A stretch of DNA of 23,119 nucleotides from Chloroflexota bacterium (lineage in GTDB: Bacteria > Chloroflexota > Dormibacteria > CF-121), in NCBI GenBank assembly GCA_005881235.1, contig VBEQ01000143.1:1-23119 (forward strand), in the 5' to 3' direction. The number at the start of each line of letters is the position of its first letter. The stretch's first letter is position 1. Shown here piece after piece: positions 6,999-15,123 of this stretch. The notes under the pieces are model-generated. The model was not told the origin of the DNA. It made no database searches and worked only from the letters and a program-made list of their open reading frames with translations. The position numbers and the translations under genes were made by a program.

Positions 6999-8447
6999 GT
7001 GAACGCCAGCGAGATCGATGGGCGGATGTTCCTCGATGGGGAGCGGGTCTCGGCACGGGCCGGCGGCACCATCGACGCCATCGATCCAGCCACCGCCGAG
7101 GTCTTCGCCAAGGTGGCCCTGGGCGACAAGGCTGATGTCGACGCGGCGGTGGCATCGGCCCAGGCGGCGATGGGCTCATGGGCGGGGCTCGCGCCCGTAC
7201 GTCGCGTTCGACTCTTGAACCGGCTCGCCGCATTGCTCCGCGAGCACAGCCGGGAGTTGGCCGAGTTGGAGAGCCTCGATGTCGGCAAGCCGTTGCGCCA
7301 GGCGGAAGACGATGTCGCGGCGGCCGCCGGCTACTTCGAATACTTCGCCGGCGTTGCCGACAAGGTCTTCGGCTCGAGCATTCCCCTGGGCCAAGGCTAC
7401 GTCGACTTCACACTTCGCGAGCCGCTGGGCGTTTCGGCCCAGATCGTTCCCTGGAATTACCCGCTGCGGCTGGCGTCGCGGGGGATCGCGCCGGCGCTGG
7501 CGTGCGGCAATGCCGTCGTGGCAAAACCGGCCGCCGAGGCAGGCCTCAGCATCATCCGGCTGGCGGAGCTGGCGGTCGAGGCGGGCCTGCCGCCCGGCGT
7601 CTTCAATGTGGTGACCGGCGGGAGAGAAACCGGCGCGGCGCTTGCCTCCCACGCCGGCATCAACCACATCACCTTCACCGGTTCGGTCCCAACTGGCATC
7701 GCGATCATGAAAGCCGCCGCGGACAACGTCGTGCCGGTGACGCTCGAACTCGGCGGCAAGTCGCCGAACATCGTCTTTGCCGACGCCGACCTGGAACGGG
7801 CCGCCGCATCCGCCGCCACCACTTTGATGCAGAACTCGGCGCAAACGTGCACCGCGCCGACTCGACTCTTGCTCGAGGCGCCGGCTCACGACCGCTTCGT
7901 CGAACTGCTCGCGACGCGGATCGGAACGATCCGCCTGGGGCGCGGCCTGGATAACCCGGACATGGGCCCGGTCGTCAGCGAGCGCCAGATGCAGCGCGTC
8001 CTCGGCTTTATCGCCGCCGGCCTAAAGGACGGGGCGAGGGCTGTGGCGGGTGGCCGCCGCGCGGACGGCGCCGGACGTAACCGCGGCTTCTTCATCGAGC
8101 CGACGCTGCTCGACCAGGTGGCACCGGGGACGGAGCTTGGGCAGGAAGAGATCTTCGGCCCGGTGCTGACCGTGACCACCTTTGGATCAGTGGATGAGGC
8201 GATCGCGGTCGCCAACGGTACGCCCTACGGGCTCGTGACCGGGGTCTGGACGCGCGACCTGAGCCGGGCGCTGACCGTCGCCATGGCGGTGAAATCAGGA
8301 CAGGTGCGCGTCAACAGCTACAGCGTCGAAGGCAGTATCGGCTTGCCCTTTGGCGGTTACAAGCGAAGTGGCTTCGGGCGCGAGCAGGGCGTCGAGGCGC
8401 TGGCGAACTACACCCAGGTCAAGAACGTGATGATCAACTTCGGTTGA
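6999..8447 (+). CDS. NAD(P)-dependent aldehyde dehydrogenase
   Basis: The product oxidises an aldehyde to the acid with NAD(P)+. About 482 residues is standard for the superfamily. Visible motifs, numbered from the GTG: PWNYP with the oxyanion asparagine N153, AKPAAE with coenzyme-binding K176, the nucleotide loop FTGSVPTG (226-233), ELGGK with general-base E250, and the catalytic cysteine C284 in NSAQTCTAP. EEIFGPVL follows towards the C-terminus. It resembles betaine-aldehyde or gamma-aminobutyraldehyde-type dehydrogenases, but substrate is not determinable. The GTG at 6999 is chosen because it sits seven bases after TACGCT; the ATG at 7026 is the alternative. The frame upstream of 6999 has no family homology and runs into the TelA-like gene. 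It is divergent from telA. Confidence 0.92.
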   Translation: MNASEIDGRMFLDGERVSARAGGTIDAIDPATAEVFAKVALGDKADVDAAVASAQAAMGSWAGLAPVRRVRLLNRLAALLREHSRELAELESLDVGKPLRQAEDDVAAAAGYFEYFAGVADKVFGSSIPLGQGYVDFTLREPLGVSAQIVPWNYPLRLASRGIAPALACGNAVVAKPAAEAGLSIIRLAELAVEAGLPPGVFNVVTGGRETGAALASHAGINHITFTGSVPTGIAIMKAAADNVVPVTLELGGKSPNIVFADADLERAAASAATTLMQNSAQTCTAPTRLLLEAPAHDRFVELLATRIGTIRLGRGLDNPDMGPVVSERQMQRVLGFIAAGLKDGARAVAGGRRADGAGRNRGFFIEPTLLDQVAPGTELGQEEIFGPVLTVTTFGSVDEAIAVANGTPYGLVTGVWTRDLSRALTVAMAVKSGQVRVNSYSVEGSIGLPFGGYKRSGFGREQGVEALANYTQVKNVMINFG

Positions 8448-8476
8448 GGGTAAGACTGGCGTAAGTCGCTGCCGTT

Positions 8477-10603
8477 GTGGCAGCGTTAGCGGCGGAAATG
8501 CTGCTCGAGCTCGTCCTTTTCTTTACCCTGGCCGCCGCGATCACGACGGCGGCGGTGATGGTTCCTGGACTGGTCCGAGCACGCGCCTGGGCCGGCATCC
8601 CGCTCGCGCTCGCGATCTTGGTCGGCGCCGGCTCGCTGACCGCGCTGATCGTGCACGATCCCGTGGCGGCGACCATTCTGCCGCTGTTCGGCGTCGGCGC
8701 CCTGATCGAGACCCGCCGCCACCTTCCACAATGGAGCTTCCTCGCCGCTCAGCTGCTGTCGGCCTTGTTGGTGGCCTCGGTCGTCTACCTGATCTATGCG
8801 GGCGCTCAACCGTTTGTCGACCGCCTGAGTCTCCTGGGCATCGCCGGTTCGTTCGTCCTGCTCCTGCTCGAGGCCAGCGCCCTGGCGCTCAGTACCTATT
8901 ACCTCTTCGAGATCCTGGACGTCTTCAGCCGGCGGACCCGAATCGCGCATCACGCCCAACCGTCGTATCAGCCTCCCGTGGCGATCCAGGTCCCGTGCTA
9001 CAACGAGCCGATCGAGGTGGTGCGAGAGACGTTGGCCGCGCTTTCTCACCTCGATTACCCCGACGTCGTCGTCCAGGTGGTCGACAACAACACCAAGGAC
9101 CCGCAGGTATGGCGTCCCCTCGAGGCGCTGTGCACTGAGCTGGGATCGCGCTTTCAGTTCATCCACCTCGATCCCTGGCCCGGCTACAAGGCGGGCGCGC
9201 TCAACGAAGCCACTCGGCGCCTGCCCGCGCACGTCACCATCCTGGGCATCGTTGATGCCGATTACATCGTCAGACCGGGCTTCCTGAAAGAAATGGTCGG
9301 CCACTTCGCCGATGACCGGGTCGCCTTTGTGCAGACACCGCAGAACTATCGCGATTGGAAGGACAGCGGCTATCTGCGCGGCCTCTTCTACAGCTACCGC
9401 TATTTCTTCGACGTCACGATGCCGGGCCGCGCCAACCGGAACGCCATCATCTTTGCCGGGACGATGGGTTTGATCAGGCGATCGGCCCTGGAACGGATCG
9501 GAGGTTGGGAGGAAAGCGTGATCACCGAGGACGCCGAGGCGAGCCTTCGCATGCTCGGGCTCGGTTCCATCGGTGTCTTTGAGCCGAGCGCCTGGGGCGA
9601 GGGCCTGATGCCGCTGAGCTTCGACGGACTGAAGAAGCAACGCTTCCGCTGGGCACTCGGCGGCATCCAGATCCTTCGACGGCAATGGCGGGAGCTGCTA
9701 CCGTTTACCGCGCACCGGCTGCAACTGACCTGGGGCCAGCGGCTCCATTACCTCTTCGGCAGCGTGCACTGGTTCGGCGATTTGCTCACGGTCGGCTTCA
9801 CCCTTCTCCTGCTGCTGACCGCCGTCGCTGCCGCCATCCACCACCGCCTTCCGGTCCGCGAGCTGACCGGTCCGATCCTCATCGTCCCGCTCGCCTTCCT
9901 GGTGACCGGCGTGCTGCGCGGACTCTGGGCGTTGCGGCGAGCCGAGCGGTGCAGTTGGGGTGACGCCTTGCACGCGCTCGGCATCTGGTTTGCGTTGAGC
10001 TGGGTCGTCACGCTCGCCGTCGTGCGCGGATTGCTCAGCCGTGAGGCAGCCTTCTTGCGCACGCCGAAGCAGAAAGCCACAGGCAACCGGCTCTGGCCGG
10101 CGGTGCGTTCGTCAGCGGTGGAATCGACGCTCGCGCTGCTCGCCCTCGTCGGGGCGATCGTGATGCTGCTCGCCGCGCCCGCCGTCCCGACCGCCATCCT
10201 CGCCCTCATGCTCCTCTTCGAGGCTTGGATCTTTGGCAGCGCGCCGTGGGCCAGCTTCGCGGCGGAAGGGATCCAGCTGACCCCATTCCGAAGGATCTAC
10301 GGCCGCTCCGCACAGAACACCGGCGAGCGCCCCGACGTGTCCACGCGGGCCGCCGCCTTCATTCCCGGCGCTCTGGCGCTGGTCGTGATCGGTGTCCTGG
10401 CGTACGGTCTGCTCAACGCGCCACCAGAAAGCGGCCCGCCGCGACAGGCCGACCTGCCGACGATCGGCACCATCACGCAGCGGCAGCTGCCGGCGACCGG
10501 CCCCGCCCCGACCCCGTCGGCGGCCTCGACACCGACACCGACGTCCTCGCCGAGCCAGTCCCCGAGCCCGACCCCGTCGCCGAGCGCGTTGTCCAGCCCC
10601 TAG
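8477..10603 (+). CDS. Membrane glycosyltransferase family 2 (cellulose-synthase-like)
   Basis: The 708-residue processive-type glycosyltransferase would polymerise or transfer sugars from a nucleotide donor at the inner face of the membrane. Several membrane helices (about 8-150) precede a GT2 domain starting IQVPCYNEP (170-178). The catalytic signatures are all present: DAD at 260-262, TED at 350-352 and QRFRW at 388-392. More membrane helices follow (about 430-590), with a last one near 628-645. The C-terminal 55 residues are a low-complexity Pro/Ser/Thr tail containing LPATG at 671-675. The start is uncertain: GTG at 8477 or ATG at 8498, neither with a strong SD. It begins 30 bases after the dehydrogenase, possibly in the same transcript. 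The polymer made is unknown; exopolysaccharide is likely. Confidence 0.9.
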   Translation: MAALAAEMLLELVLFFTLAAAITTAAVMVPGLVRARAWAGIPLALAILVGAGSLTALIVHDPVAATILPLFGVGALIETRRHLPQWSFLAAQLLSALLVASVVYLIYAGAQPFVDRLSLLGIAGSFVLLLLEASALALSTYYLFEILDVFSRRTRIAHHAQPSYQPPVAIQVPCYNEPIEVVRETLAALSHLDYPDVVVQVVDNNTKDPQVWRPLEALCTELGSRFQFIHLDPWPGYKAGALNEATRRLPAHVTILGIVDADYIVRPGFLKEMVGHFADDRVAFVQTPQNYRDWKDSGYLRGLFYSYRYFFDVTMPGRANRNAIIFAGTMGLIRRSALERIGGWEESVITEDAEASLRMLGLGSIGVFEPSAWGEGLMPLSFDGLKKQRFRWALGGIQILRRQWRELLPFTAHRLQLTWGQRLHYLFGSVHWFGDLLTVGFTLLLLLTAVAAAIHHRLPVRELTGPILIVPLAFLVTGVLRGLWALRRAERCSWGDALHALGIWFALSWVVTLAVVRGLLSREAAFLRTPKQKATGNRLWPAVRSSAVESTLALLALVGAIVMLLAAPAVPTAILALMLLFEAWIFGSAPWASFAAEGIQLTPFRRIYGRSAQNTGERPDVSTRAAAFIPGALALVVIGVLAYGLLNAPPESGPPRQADLPTIGTITQRQLPATGPAPTPSAASTPTPTSSPSQSPSPTPSPSALSSP
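10486..10600 (+). repeat. Low-complexity CCG/GAC-rich repeat coding the Pro/Ser/Thr tail
   Basis: Imperfect short tandem units, variants of ACCCCGTCG and CCGACACCG, encode the glycosyltransferase tail with alternating Pro, Ser and Thr. Such runs are prone to slippage, so tail length may vary between strains. Confidence 0.6.
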
Positions 10604-11550
10604 GGCTGGTGCAGCTGGGCGAGCAGCGCCAGCCCGTCGAGATCGTCAAGGTTGTACCACTGGAACATCACGCGCTCGATGCCAAGGGCCGACCAGGCGC
10701 CGAGCTGCGAGGCCGCCTGATCCGGTGTCCCGACGATCCAGCCACGCCGCCGCAGCTCCTCCGACGCGGCTGCCGGGGGCACGTCCGAAAGCGCACCCAG
10801 GAACGACTGCATCCAGCCGCCCTTTTCGGCAACCTCGTTCGCATCGCGGCCGATCAGCGCGCCGCCCATCCAGGAGCGCCGAATCGTCGCGGGGTCACGG
10901 CCAACCGCCCGGCAGTGTTCTTCGAGCTTGGCGCGCTTGACCCGATACACCTCGGGCGTGTGGGCGTGACTGTTCCACTCGTCGGCGTCGCGAGCCACGA
11001 TGCGGAGCAGCCGAACTTCGCCATCACCCCCGATCAGGAGTGGAGGGGCCGGTTGTTGCTGGGGGCGCGGATAGGCGGCGGCGCCGCGCAGGGAGTAGTA
11101 GCGTCCGTCGAGATCGACCGGTCCACCGGTCCACAGGGCCTTGATGACGGCGATCCCCTCCTCGAAACGGTCGAAGCGTTCCTTGAGCGGCGGAAGCCCG
11201 ATCCCAAACGCGTCGTGCTCGGCGACATTCCATCCGGCGCCGACCCCGAGGACCAGCCGGCCGCCGGAGAGGAGGTCGACGGCGGCGGCCATCCGGGCGA
11301 GCAGGGCCGGGTGTCGAAATGTCATCGGGCTCACCAGCGGGCCGAACCGGATCCGGCGAGTGCGTTGCGCCAGCGCCGTCAGCGACGTCCAGCATTCGAG
11401 CGCCGGCCGCTGAGGGTCCCCGCTGAGGCTGAAGAAATGATCCGAGCGCCACAGCGAATCGAGGCCGAGCTGTTCGACGCGATCAGCGATTCGAAACCAG
11501 TGCTCCCAGGTCAGCCCCTCCTGGGCCTCGATCATCACCGCGATCTTCAT
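10600..11550 (-). CDS. LLM-class flavin/F420-dependent oxidoreductase
   Basis: The 316-residue protein has the luciferase-like monooxygenase TIM barrel. The N-terminus MKIAVMIEAQEG leads into a strand, then LGLDSLWRSDHFF. The family block RIRFGPLVSPMTFRHPALLARMAAAVDLLSGGRLVLGVGAG (split by the substrate loop) is followed by GWNVAEHDAFG and LKERFDRFEEGIAVIKALW. These features fit the F420-dependent branch common in actinobacteria and Chloroflexota, although the cofactor (F420 or FMN) cannot be proven. Substrate is unknown. The ATG at 11550 starts the first barrel strand. No SD is visible, but TAACGT stands eight bases upstream. Its stop overlaps the glycosyltransferase stop within a shared CTAG, tail to tail. 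Confidence 0.9.
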   Translation of the reverse strand: MKIAVMIEAQEGLTWEHWFRIADRVEQLGLDSLWRSDHFFSLSGDPQRPALECWTSLTALAQRTRRIRFGPLVSPMTFRHPALLARMAAAVDLLSGGRLVLGVGAGWNVAEHDAFGIGLPPLKERFDRFEEGIAVIKALWTGGPVDLDGRYYSLRGAAAYPRPQQQPAPPLLIGGDGEVRLLRIVARDADEWNSHAHTPEVYRVKRAKLEEHCRAVGRDPATIRRSWMGGALIGRDANEVAEKGGWMQSFLGALSDVPPAAASEELRRRGWIVGTPDQAASQLGAWSALGIERVMFQWYNLDDLDGLALLAQLHQP

Positions 11551-11558
11551 CGCTGCTG

Positions 11559-11564
11559 ACGTTA
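11559..11564 (-). promoter_or_regulatory. Candidate -10 box (leaderless) for the LLM oxidoreductase
   Basis: On the minus strand TAACGT lies eight bases before the ATG at 11550. No SD sequence and no clear -35 box are visible. Confidence 0.3.
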
Positions 11565-11630
11565 ACGCAACGAACGCGGCGACGACGCGTCCGGAATAGC
11601 GGCCCGCGTGACGCGGTTACAGGAGATGCA

Positions 11631-12596
11631 ATGCCCGCGGTCACCGTCGACAACATCCTGACGCTGGCGCGAATCCCGGTCCCGGACCCGGCCGGCACCG
11701 TCGAGCGCCCGGTGCTCGCCATCACGACGGCGCCGAAGGGTGTCGAAGGCGAGGGCTTCCCGGTGCGGCGGGCCTTTTACGGGCTCGACCAACGCTACCT
11801 CGACCCCTTCATTCACATGGACCAGATGGGCGAGGTGGAATACGGCCCCGGGGAACCGAAGGGTACCGCCTGGCACCCGCATCGCGGATTCGAGACCGTC
11901 ACCTACATGATCGACGGAACCTTTCAACACCAGGACTCGACCGGCGGCGGGGGCCTGATTACCAACGGTGCGACGCAATGGATGACGGCCGGCGCCGGGA
12001 TCCTCCACATCGAGCGGCCTCCCGAGGCGCTGATCGCGAGCGGCGGACTCTTCCACGGCATCCAGCTCTGGGTCAACCTTCCGTCCGGTCAGAAGTGGAC
12101 GCCACCGCGCTATCAGGACATCGGCGCCGGGCGCGTTATGTTGCTTTCTTCGGGGGATGGCGGCGCGCTGGTGCGCGTGATTGCGGGCGACATCGCCGGT
12201 CACAGCGGGCCGGGCGTTACCCACACGGCGATCACCTTGTTGCACGCGACCATCAATCCTGGCGCCGAGCTGCGCCTGCCGTGGCGCCGGGACTTCAACG
12301 GCCTCGTGTACGTTCTGGCCGGCCGTGGAACGGTGGGCGCGAAGCGGGCGCCGATCGGATCAGGACAGCTGGCGGCGTTTGGCGCGGGCGACGTCATCAG
12401 CCTGACCGCCGACCTCGGGCAGGACAGCCGCGCGCCGAATCTCGATGTGCTGGTGCTCGGCGGAGAGCCGATCGGTGAGCCGGTCGCCTGGTACGGACCA
12501 TTTGTCATGAACACCCACGCGGAGCTGGCCCAGGCTTTCGATGACTACCGTCGAGGCCGCATGGGCACAATTCCCGCGACCCACATCGGCGACTAG
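11631..12596 (+). CDS. Pirin family protein
   Basis: The 321-residue bicupin has the pirin signature. The N-terminal cupin carries HPHRGFET, with metal ligands H82 and H84, and GAGILHIE with H126 and E128. These match the four iron ligands of characterised pirins. The second cupin begins near HTAITLLHATINPG and includes LPWRRDFNGLVYVLAG. Bacterial pirins are iron-binding cytoplasmic proteins; some have quercetinase activity and others act as regulators of metabolism, so the role here is open. AGGAG stands a few bases before the ATG. The gene is divergent from the LLM oxidoreductase and converges on the L,D-transpeptidase gene. Confidence 0.92.
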   Translation: MPAVTVDNILTLARIPVPDPAGTVERPVLAITTAPKGVEGEGFPVRRAFYGLDQRYLDPFIHMDQMGEVEYGPGEPKGTAWHPHRGFETVTYMIDGTFQHQDSTGGGGLITNGATQWMTAGAGILHIERPPEALIASGGLFHGIQLWVNLPSGQKWTPPRYQDIGAGRVMLLSSGDGGALVRVIAGDIAGHSGPGVTHTAITLLHATINPGAELRLPWRRDFNGLVYVLAGRGTVGAKRAPIGSGQLAAFGAGDVISLTADLGQDSRAPNLDVLVLGGEPIGEPVAWYGPFVMNTHAELAQAFDDYRRGRMGTIPATHIGD

Positions 12597-12624
12597 CCCG
12601 CTCGAGCGTCGGGATGGTGCTGGC

Positions 12625-13575
12625 CTAGTCCCCGCGCGGACCACCGAGCGGATTCCCGGCGGCGTCGACCGTCTGTTGAGCGACCTGCGTCGCCGCGGCG
12701 GAGCCATCGCCCGGATAAACGACCACGGGCGTCCCGATGGGCGCCCACTGAAAGAGCGTGGTTACGGCCGGCAGCGGCAGGTGGACGCAGCCGTGGCTGG
12801 CGAAGGGCCCGTTCTGCGAGCCGGGGCCGAGCGTGGCGTCGGGTTGCCAGCTGGCGTCGTGGAGGCCTTCGCCATTTTCCGTAAACCACAGCACCATCCG
12901 CACTGGAGTGTCCGGGTACCACTCGGGCGACCCCTTGGGCCACGGCGACCGCATCGTCCAGGGTGAGTCCTTGCGGGTGATCTGCATCGCGCCCACGTCG
13001 GTCGCGAGCGCCGGCCGGCCGGTCGTCACCAGCGTGTCGACGACCACGCGACCGCGGTCGTAGGCGGTCAGCCGCTGCGCCTGCAGCGAGATGGTAATCA
13101 GCCGAGCCGGTCCGCTCTGCATCAGGCTCGCGTGGAGCTGGGTCGCGTAGTGTTGAATGCCGGCGTCGGCGAGCGCAAGGGACCGGATATCGGCCCTACC
13201 CAGCATCGCAGCGTAGCGCTCCAGCGCGGCATTCAGCCGATCGGCCCAACCGCGTTTGAGGAAAAAGGCGATCGTGGCGTCATTGCGTCCGGCGGAAAGC
13301 GCGGCCTGTGCCGAGGTGACCAGCGCCGCCGGATCGCCGTGGTAGCGCGCACGGAGCTGGGTCGCCTCCGCCTGGACGGCGGCGTCCTCCGCGGCGCTGG
13401 GCGCGCCCTCGAGGGTCGCATTCTGCAGCGACTGGCCATTCCGGGCGACCGCGTTCGCTCCGGGCACGCTCAGCCCGAGCGCCACTATGGCGACCGCGAT
13501 CAGCAGGGTACGCCGGGGCCGCAAGGATGGCGGCGCCATTCGCCGGCTCAATAGCGAACTCGCGCTAGCAAACAT
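12625..13575 (-). CDS. L,D-transpeptidase (YkuD domain), secreted or membrane-anchored
   Basis: The product would form 3-3 cross-links in peptidoglycan or attach proteins to it, outside the membrane. It has about 316 residues. A basic N-terminus (RPRR) is followed by a hydrophobic signal or anchor (about 23-42, ending PGANA), then a helical region to about residue 140. The YkuD domain starts RLITISLQAQRLTAYDRG. The catalytic motif SHGCVHLP contains H261 and the nucleophile C263. The ATG at 13575 is chosen because AGGA precedes it at good spacing and it begins the signal; the frame is open further upstream without signal character. The sequence GMFTENGEGLHDASW-like region before the motif (WFTENGEGLHD) is typical of actinobacterial-type enzymes. 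Confidence 0.92.
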   Translation of the reverse strand: MFASASSLLSRRMAPPSLRPRRTLLIAVAIVALGLSVPGANAVARNGQSLQNATLEGAPSAAEDAAVQAEATQLRARYHGDPAALVTSAQAALSAGRNDATIAFFLKRGWADRLNAALERYAAMLGRADIRSLALADAGIQHYATQLHASLMQSGPARLITISLQAQRLTAYDRGRVVVDTLVTTGRPALATDVGAMQITRKDSPWTMRSPWPKGSPEWYPDTPVRMVLWFTENGEGLHDASWQPDATLGPGSQNGPFASHGCVHLPLPAVTTLFQWAPIGTPVVVYPGDGSAAATQVAQQTVDAAGNPLGGPRGD

Positions 13576-13587
13576 AGTGTTAGTCCT

Positions 13588-13593
13588 ATTGTA
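13588..13593 (-). promoter_or_regulatory. Candidate -10 box for the L,D-transpeptidase gene
   Basis: On the minus strand TACAAT lies 12 bases before the ATG at 13575, with AGGA between them. This implies a very short leader with a ribosome site. No good -35 is seen. Confidence 0.35.
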
Positions 13594-13734
13594 ATGTTCT
13601 TGCGAGCCGCGGGCGGTCGACCGTACCATGGCGGGCAGCGTGGTCGCCGGCTGCGCGGATGGCCCCGATCCGTCGGCCGCGTTCCGCGAACCCGGCGGCG
13701 TCTGCAGTGGCGCGAACGGCCTCAACGAACGGCC

Positions 13735-13763
13735 TTTACGGGCCCCCGGACCGCCAGTAGAAT
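13735..13763 (+). promoter_or_regulatory. Promoter of the membrane LuxR regulator
   Basis: TTTACG (13735-13740) and TAGAAT (13758-13763) are separated by 17 bases, which predicts a transcript start near 13770 and a leader of about 30 bases carrying GGAGG. Confidence 0.5.
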
Positions 13764-13768
13764 GGGGC

Positions 13769-13779
13769 CACCCTGGGGG
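13769..13779 (+). promoter_or_regulatory. Shared 11-mer CACCCTGGGGG, copy 1 (possible operator)
   Basis: This 11-mer overlaps the predicted transcript start of the LuxR-type gene. The same 11 bases recur at 14688-14698 upstream of the next gene. Its core CCCTGGG is nearly symmetric. A role as binding site is inference; GC-rich chance repetition is possible. Confidence 0.22.
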
Positions 13780-13799
13780 GGCAGGGCGGAGGTCGGGGA

Positions 13800-14624
13800 A
13801 TGCGGACGCTCTCGTTCCTTGGACTCGACGCCGCCGAGCGCCCGCGCTTGAGCGCGACGTCGATCCGTCAGCTCGCCCGGCTCGGAACCGTGGTGCGCTG
13901 GCCGGGCCTGCTCTTCGCCGCCATCCTGTCGCTGGCCGTGCCGCCGCGGTCGTCGGTGGGGCTGGCCCTCGTCCTGGTGTGGGTCACGCTCTACAACGCC
14001 TGGGGCATGATCGCCATCTCGAGAGCCGATGACCGGTCGATTCTGCGTATCGGCCGGGCGCTGACACTGCTCGACACCGTCAGCTACTTCCTGGTGCTCT
14101 TCGTCTTCGGCGGAGTCGGCGCGAGCACCAGTATTTATGCGGCCTACATTTTGCTGATCGTTTGGATGGTGGCCTACGACGGCGCCGAGGGGGCGATGCT
14201 CTGCGTCGGCATTTTCGTGCTCGGCATGATCGCCCTCCATGCCGCCCTCAATGCCCTCTACGGCCAGGGCTTTGGGAGCCGGGACGTCGTCTTGTGGAGC
14301 CTGATCATGGTCGTGGCCGGTGCCATCCTGGCGGCCTACGACCGGATCGTCATTGGGGGCGTGCTGCCGCAGGCAGCGGGGAGCACCAGCGCGACCATCG
14401 AGACCCCGGTAAGCAGCGCCACCGTTCCCGCGGTCCGCCTGTCCCCTCGAGAACAGGAGGTTTTGCAGCTGGTCTCAGAGGGCTACTCGAATTCGATGAT
14501 CGCGGGCCGTCTCCACCTCAGCGAGAACACGATCAAGACCTACGTCGAAAATCTCCTGAGCCGGCTTAACGCACGCAACCGGGCCGAGGCCGTGGCGGCC
14601 GCCTCGCGGCAGAACCTGATCTAG
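13800..14624 (+). CDS. Membrane-tethered LuxR-family transcriptional regulator
   Basis: The 274-residue one-component regulator has five or six membrane helices in residues about 33-182, with no long extracellular domain. A flexible Ser/Thr/Pro linker (about 190-212) leads to a C-terminal LuxR/GerE helix-turn-helix at about 213-270. The hallmark sequence LSPREQEVLQLVSEG is followed by SNSMIAGRLHLSENTIKTYVENLLSRL. No receiver domain or kinase motif is present, so sensing would occur through the membrane part itself and DNA binding from the membrane or after release by proteolysis. GGAGG stands about nine bases before the ATG. A small membrane protein gene follows, and both are preceded by the same 11-mer, so local autoregulation is possible. 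The signal is unknown. Confidence 0.88.
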   Translation: MRTLSFLGLDAAERPRLSATSIRQLARLGTVVRWPGLLFAAILSLAVPPRSSVGLALVLVWVTLYNAWGMIAISRADDRSILRIGRALTLLDTVSYFLVLFVFGGVGASTSIYAAYILLIVWMVAYDGAEGAMLCVGIFVLGMIALHAALNALYGQGFGSRDVVLWSLIMVVAGAILAAYDRIVIGGVLPQAAGSTSATIETPVSSATVPAVRLSPREQEVLQLVSEGYSNSMIAGRLHLSENTIKTYVENLLSRLNARNRAEAVAAASRQNLI

Positions 14625-14687
14625 GATTCTCGGCCTCTCCCCCGTTCGGCCTCCCCCGGTTGGAACCCGGTGAGCCCAACCTTTCAT

Positions 14688-14698
14688 CACCCTGGGGG
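14688..14698 (+). promoter_or_regulatory. Shared 11-mer CACCCTGGGGG, copy 2 (possible activator site)
   Basis: This copy is centred about 43 bases upstream of the predicted start of the small membrane protein transcript, a usual position for an activator bound next to RNA polymerase. The promoter there has no -35 box, which would fit activator dependence. This remains inference. Confidence 0.25.
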
Positions 14699-14722
14699 AT
14701 AGCGGCGGCGGCCCCGCACATC

Positions 14723-14728
14723 TAGGCT
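14723..14728 (+). promoter_or_regulatory. Candidate -10 box (leaderless) for the small membrane protein
   Basis: TAGGCT lies seven bases before the GTG at 14736. No recognisable -35 element is present. Confidence 0.35.
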
Positions 14729-14735
14729 GTTGCCA

Positions 14736-15023
14736 GTGGGGGCGCCGATCGATCCGGGGGGCGCTCCGATGGCGACCAGGATGGTGGGGGGTTTCATCCT
14801 GGTCGCCTTTCTCTTATGCCTCCTGCTCGCCTGGCCGGGACGGCGCCGTTGGCCCCTCTGGTTGATCGCCGGCCTCTGCGGCTCGCTCTGCGCGGCGCTG
14901 GCCCTCAGCCTCATCGACAGCGCGGGCGGGCTGGTTGCGTCCGTGCGCTTGGGCGCCGTGGCGCTCACGACCGGGTTCCTCGCGACTGCTGCGGTACGGG
15001 ACCTCCGCGACCCGCTGCGCTGA
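14736..15023 (+). CDS. Small three-helix membrane protein, unknown function
   Basis: The product of about 95 residues consists mainly of three hydrophobic helices: MVGGFILVAFLLCLLLAW, then after an RRR turn WPLWLIAGLCGSLCAALALSL, then RLGAVALTTGFLATAAV, ending with a short charged tail (RDLRDPLR). The family is not recognised. The start is uncertain. The GTG at 14736 sits seven bases after TAGGCT. The ATG at 14769 lies after a G-rich stretch and immediately precedes the first helix. It follows the membrane LuxR regulator by about 110 bases and may be its target or partner, since both upstream regions share an 11-mer. It could be a sensor accessory or an unrelated small membrane protein. Confidence 0.62.
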   Translation: MGAPIDPGGAPMATRMVGGFILVAFLLCLLLAWPGRRRWPLWLIAGLCGSLCAALALSLIDSAGGLVASVRLGAVALTTGFLATAAVRDLRDPLR

Positions 15024-15050
15024 TCGCCCGCCGGCGGCGATCTCCCCGCC

Positions 15051-15080
15051 TTGACCAAGTAAGGGGCTGTCAGGTATTGT
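15051..15080 (+). promoter_or_regulatory. Promoter of the LapA-like membrane protein
   Basis: TTGACC (15051-15056) and TATTGT (15075-15080) are separated by 18 bases. The overlapping AT-rich stretch through TATATC offers an alternative -10. The leader of about 35 bases carries GGAGGG. Confidence 0.5.
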
Positions 15081-15123
15081 TATATCTGTACTGTTAGCAA
15101 CCACCCACTGGAGGGATTGGCAA

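Noticed and set aside
6860..7288. Upstream extension of the TelA-like frame on the minus strand
   Set aside because: It overlaps the dehydrogenase N-terminus, is Ser/Arg-rich, and the SD-preceded ATG at 6859 fits the family start.
8486..9685. 399-residue minus-strand frame opposite the glycosyltransferase
   Set aside because: Antisense shadow; no recognisable motif and the plus strand has DAD, TED and QRFRW signatures.
10225..11559. 444-residue plus-strand frame running through the glycosyltransferase tail and opposite the LLM oxidoreductase
   Set aside because: It spans two convincing genes in other frames and has low-complexity Arg/Pro/Gly composition.
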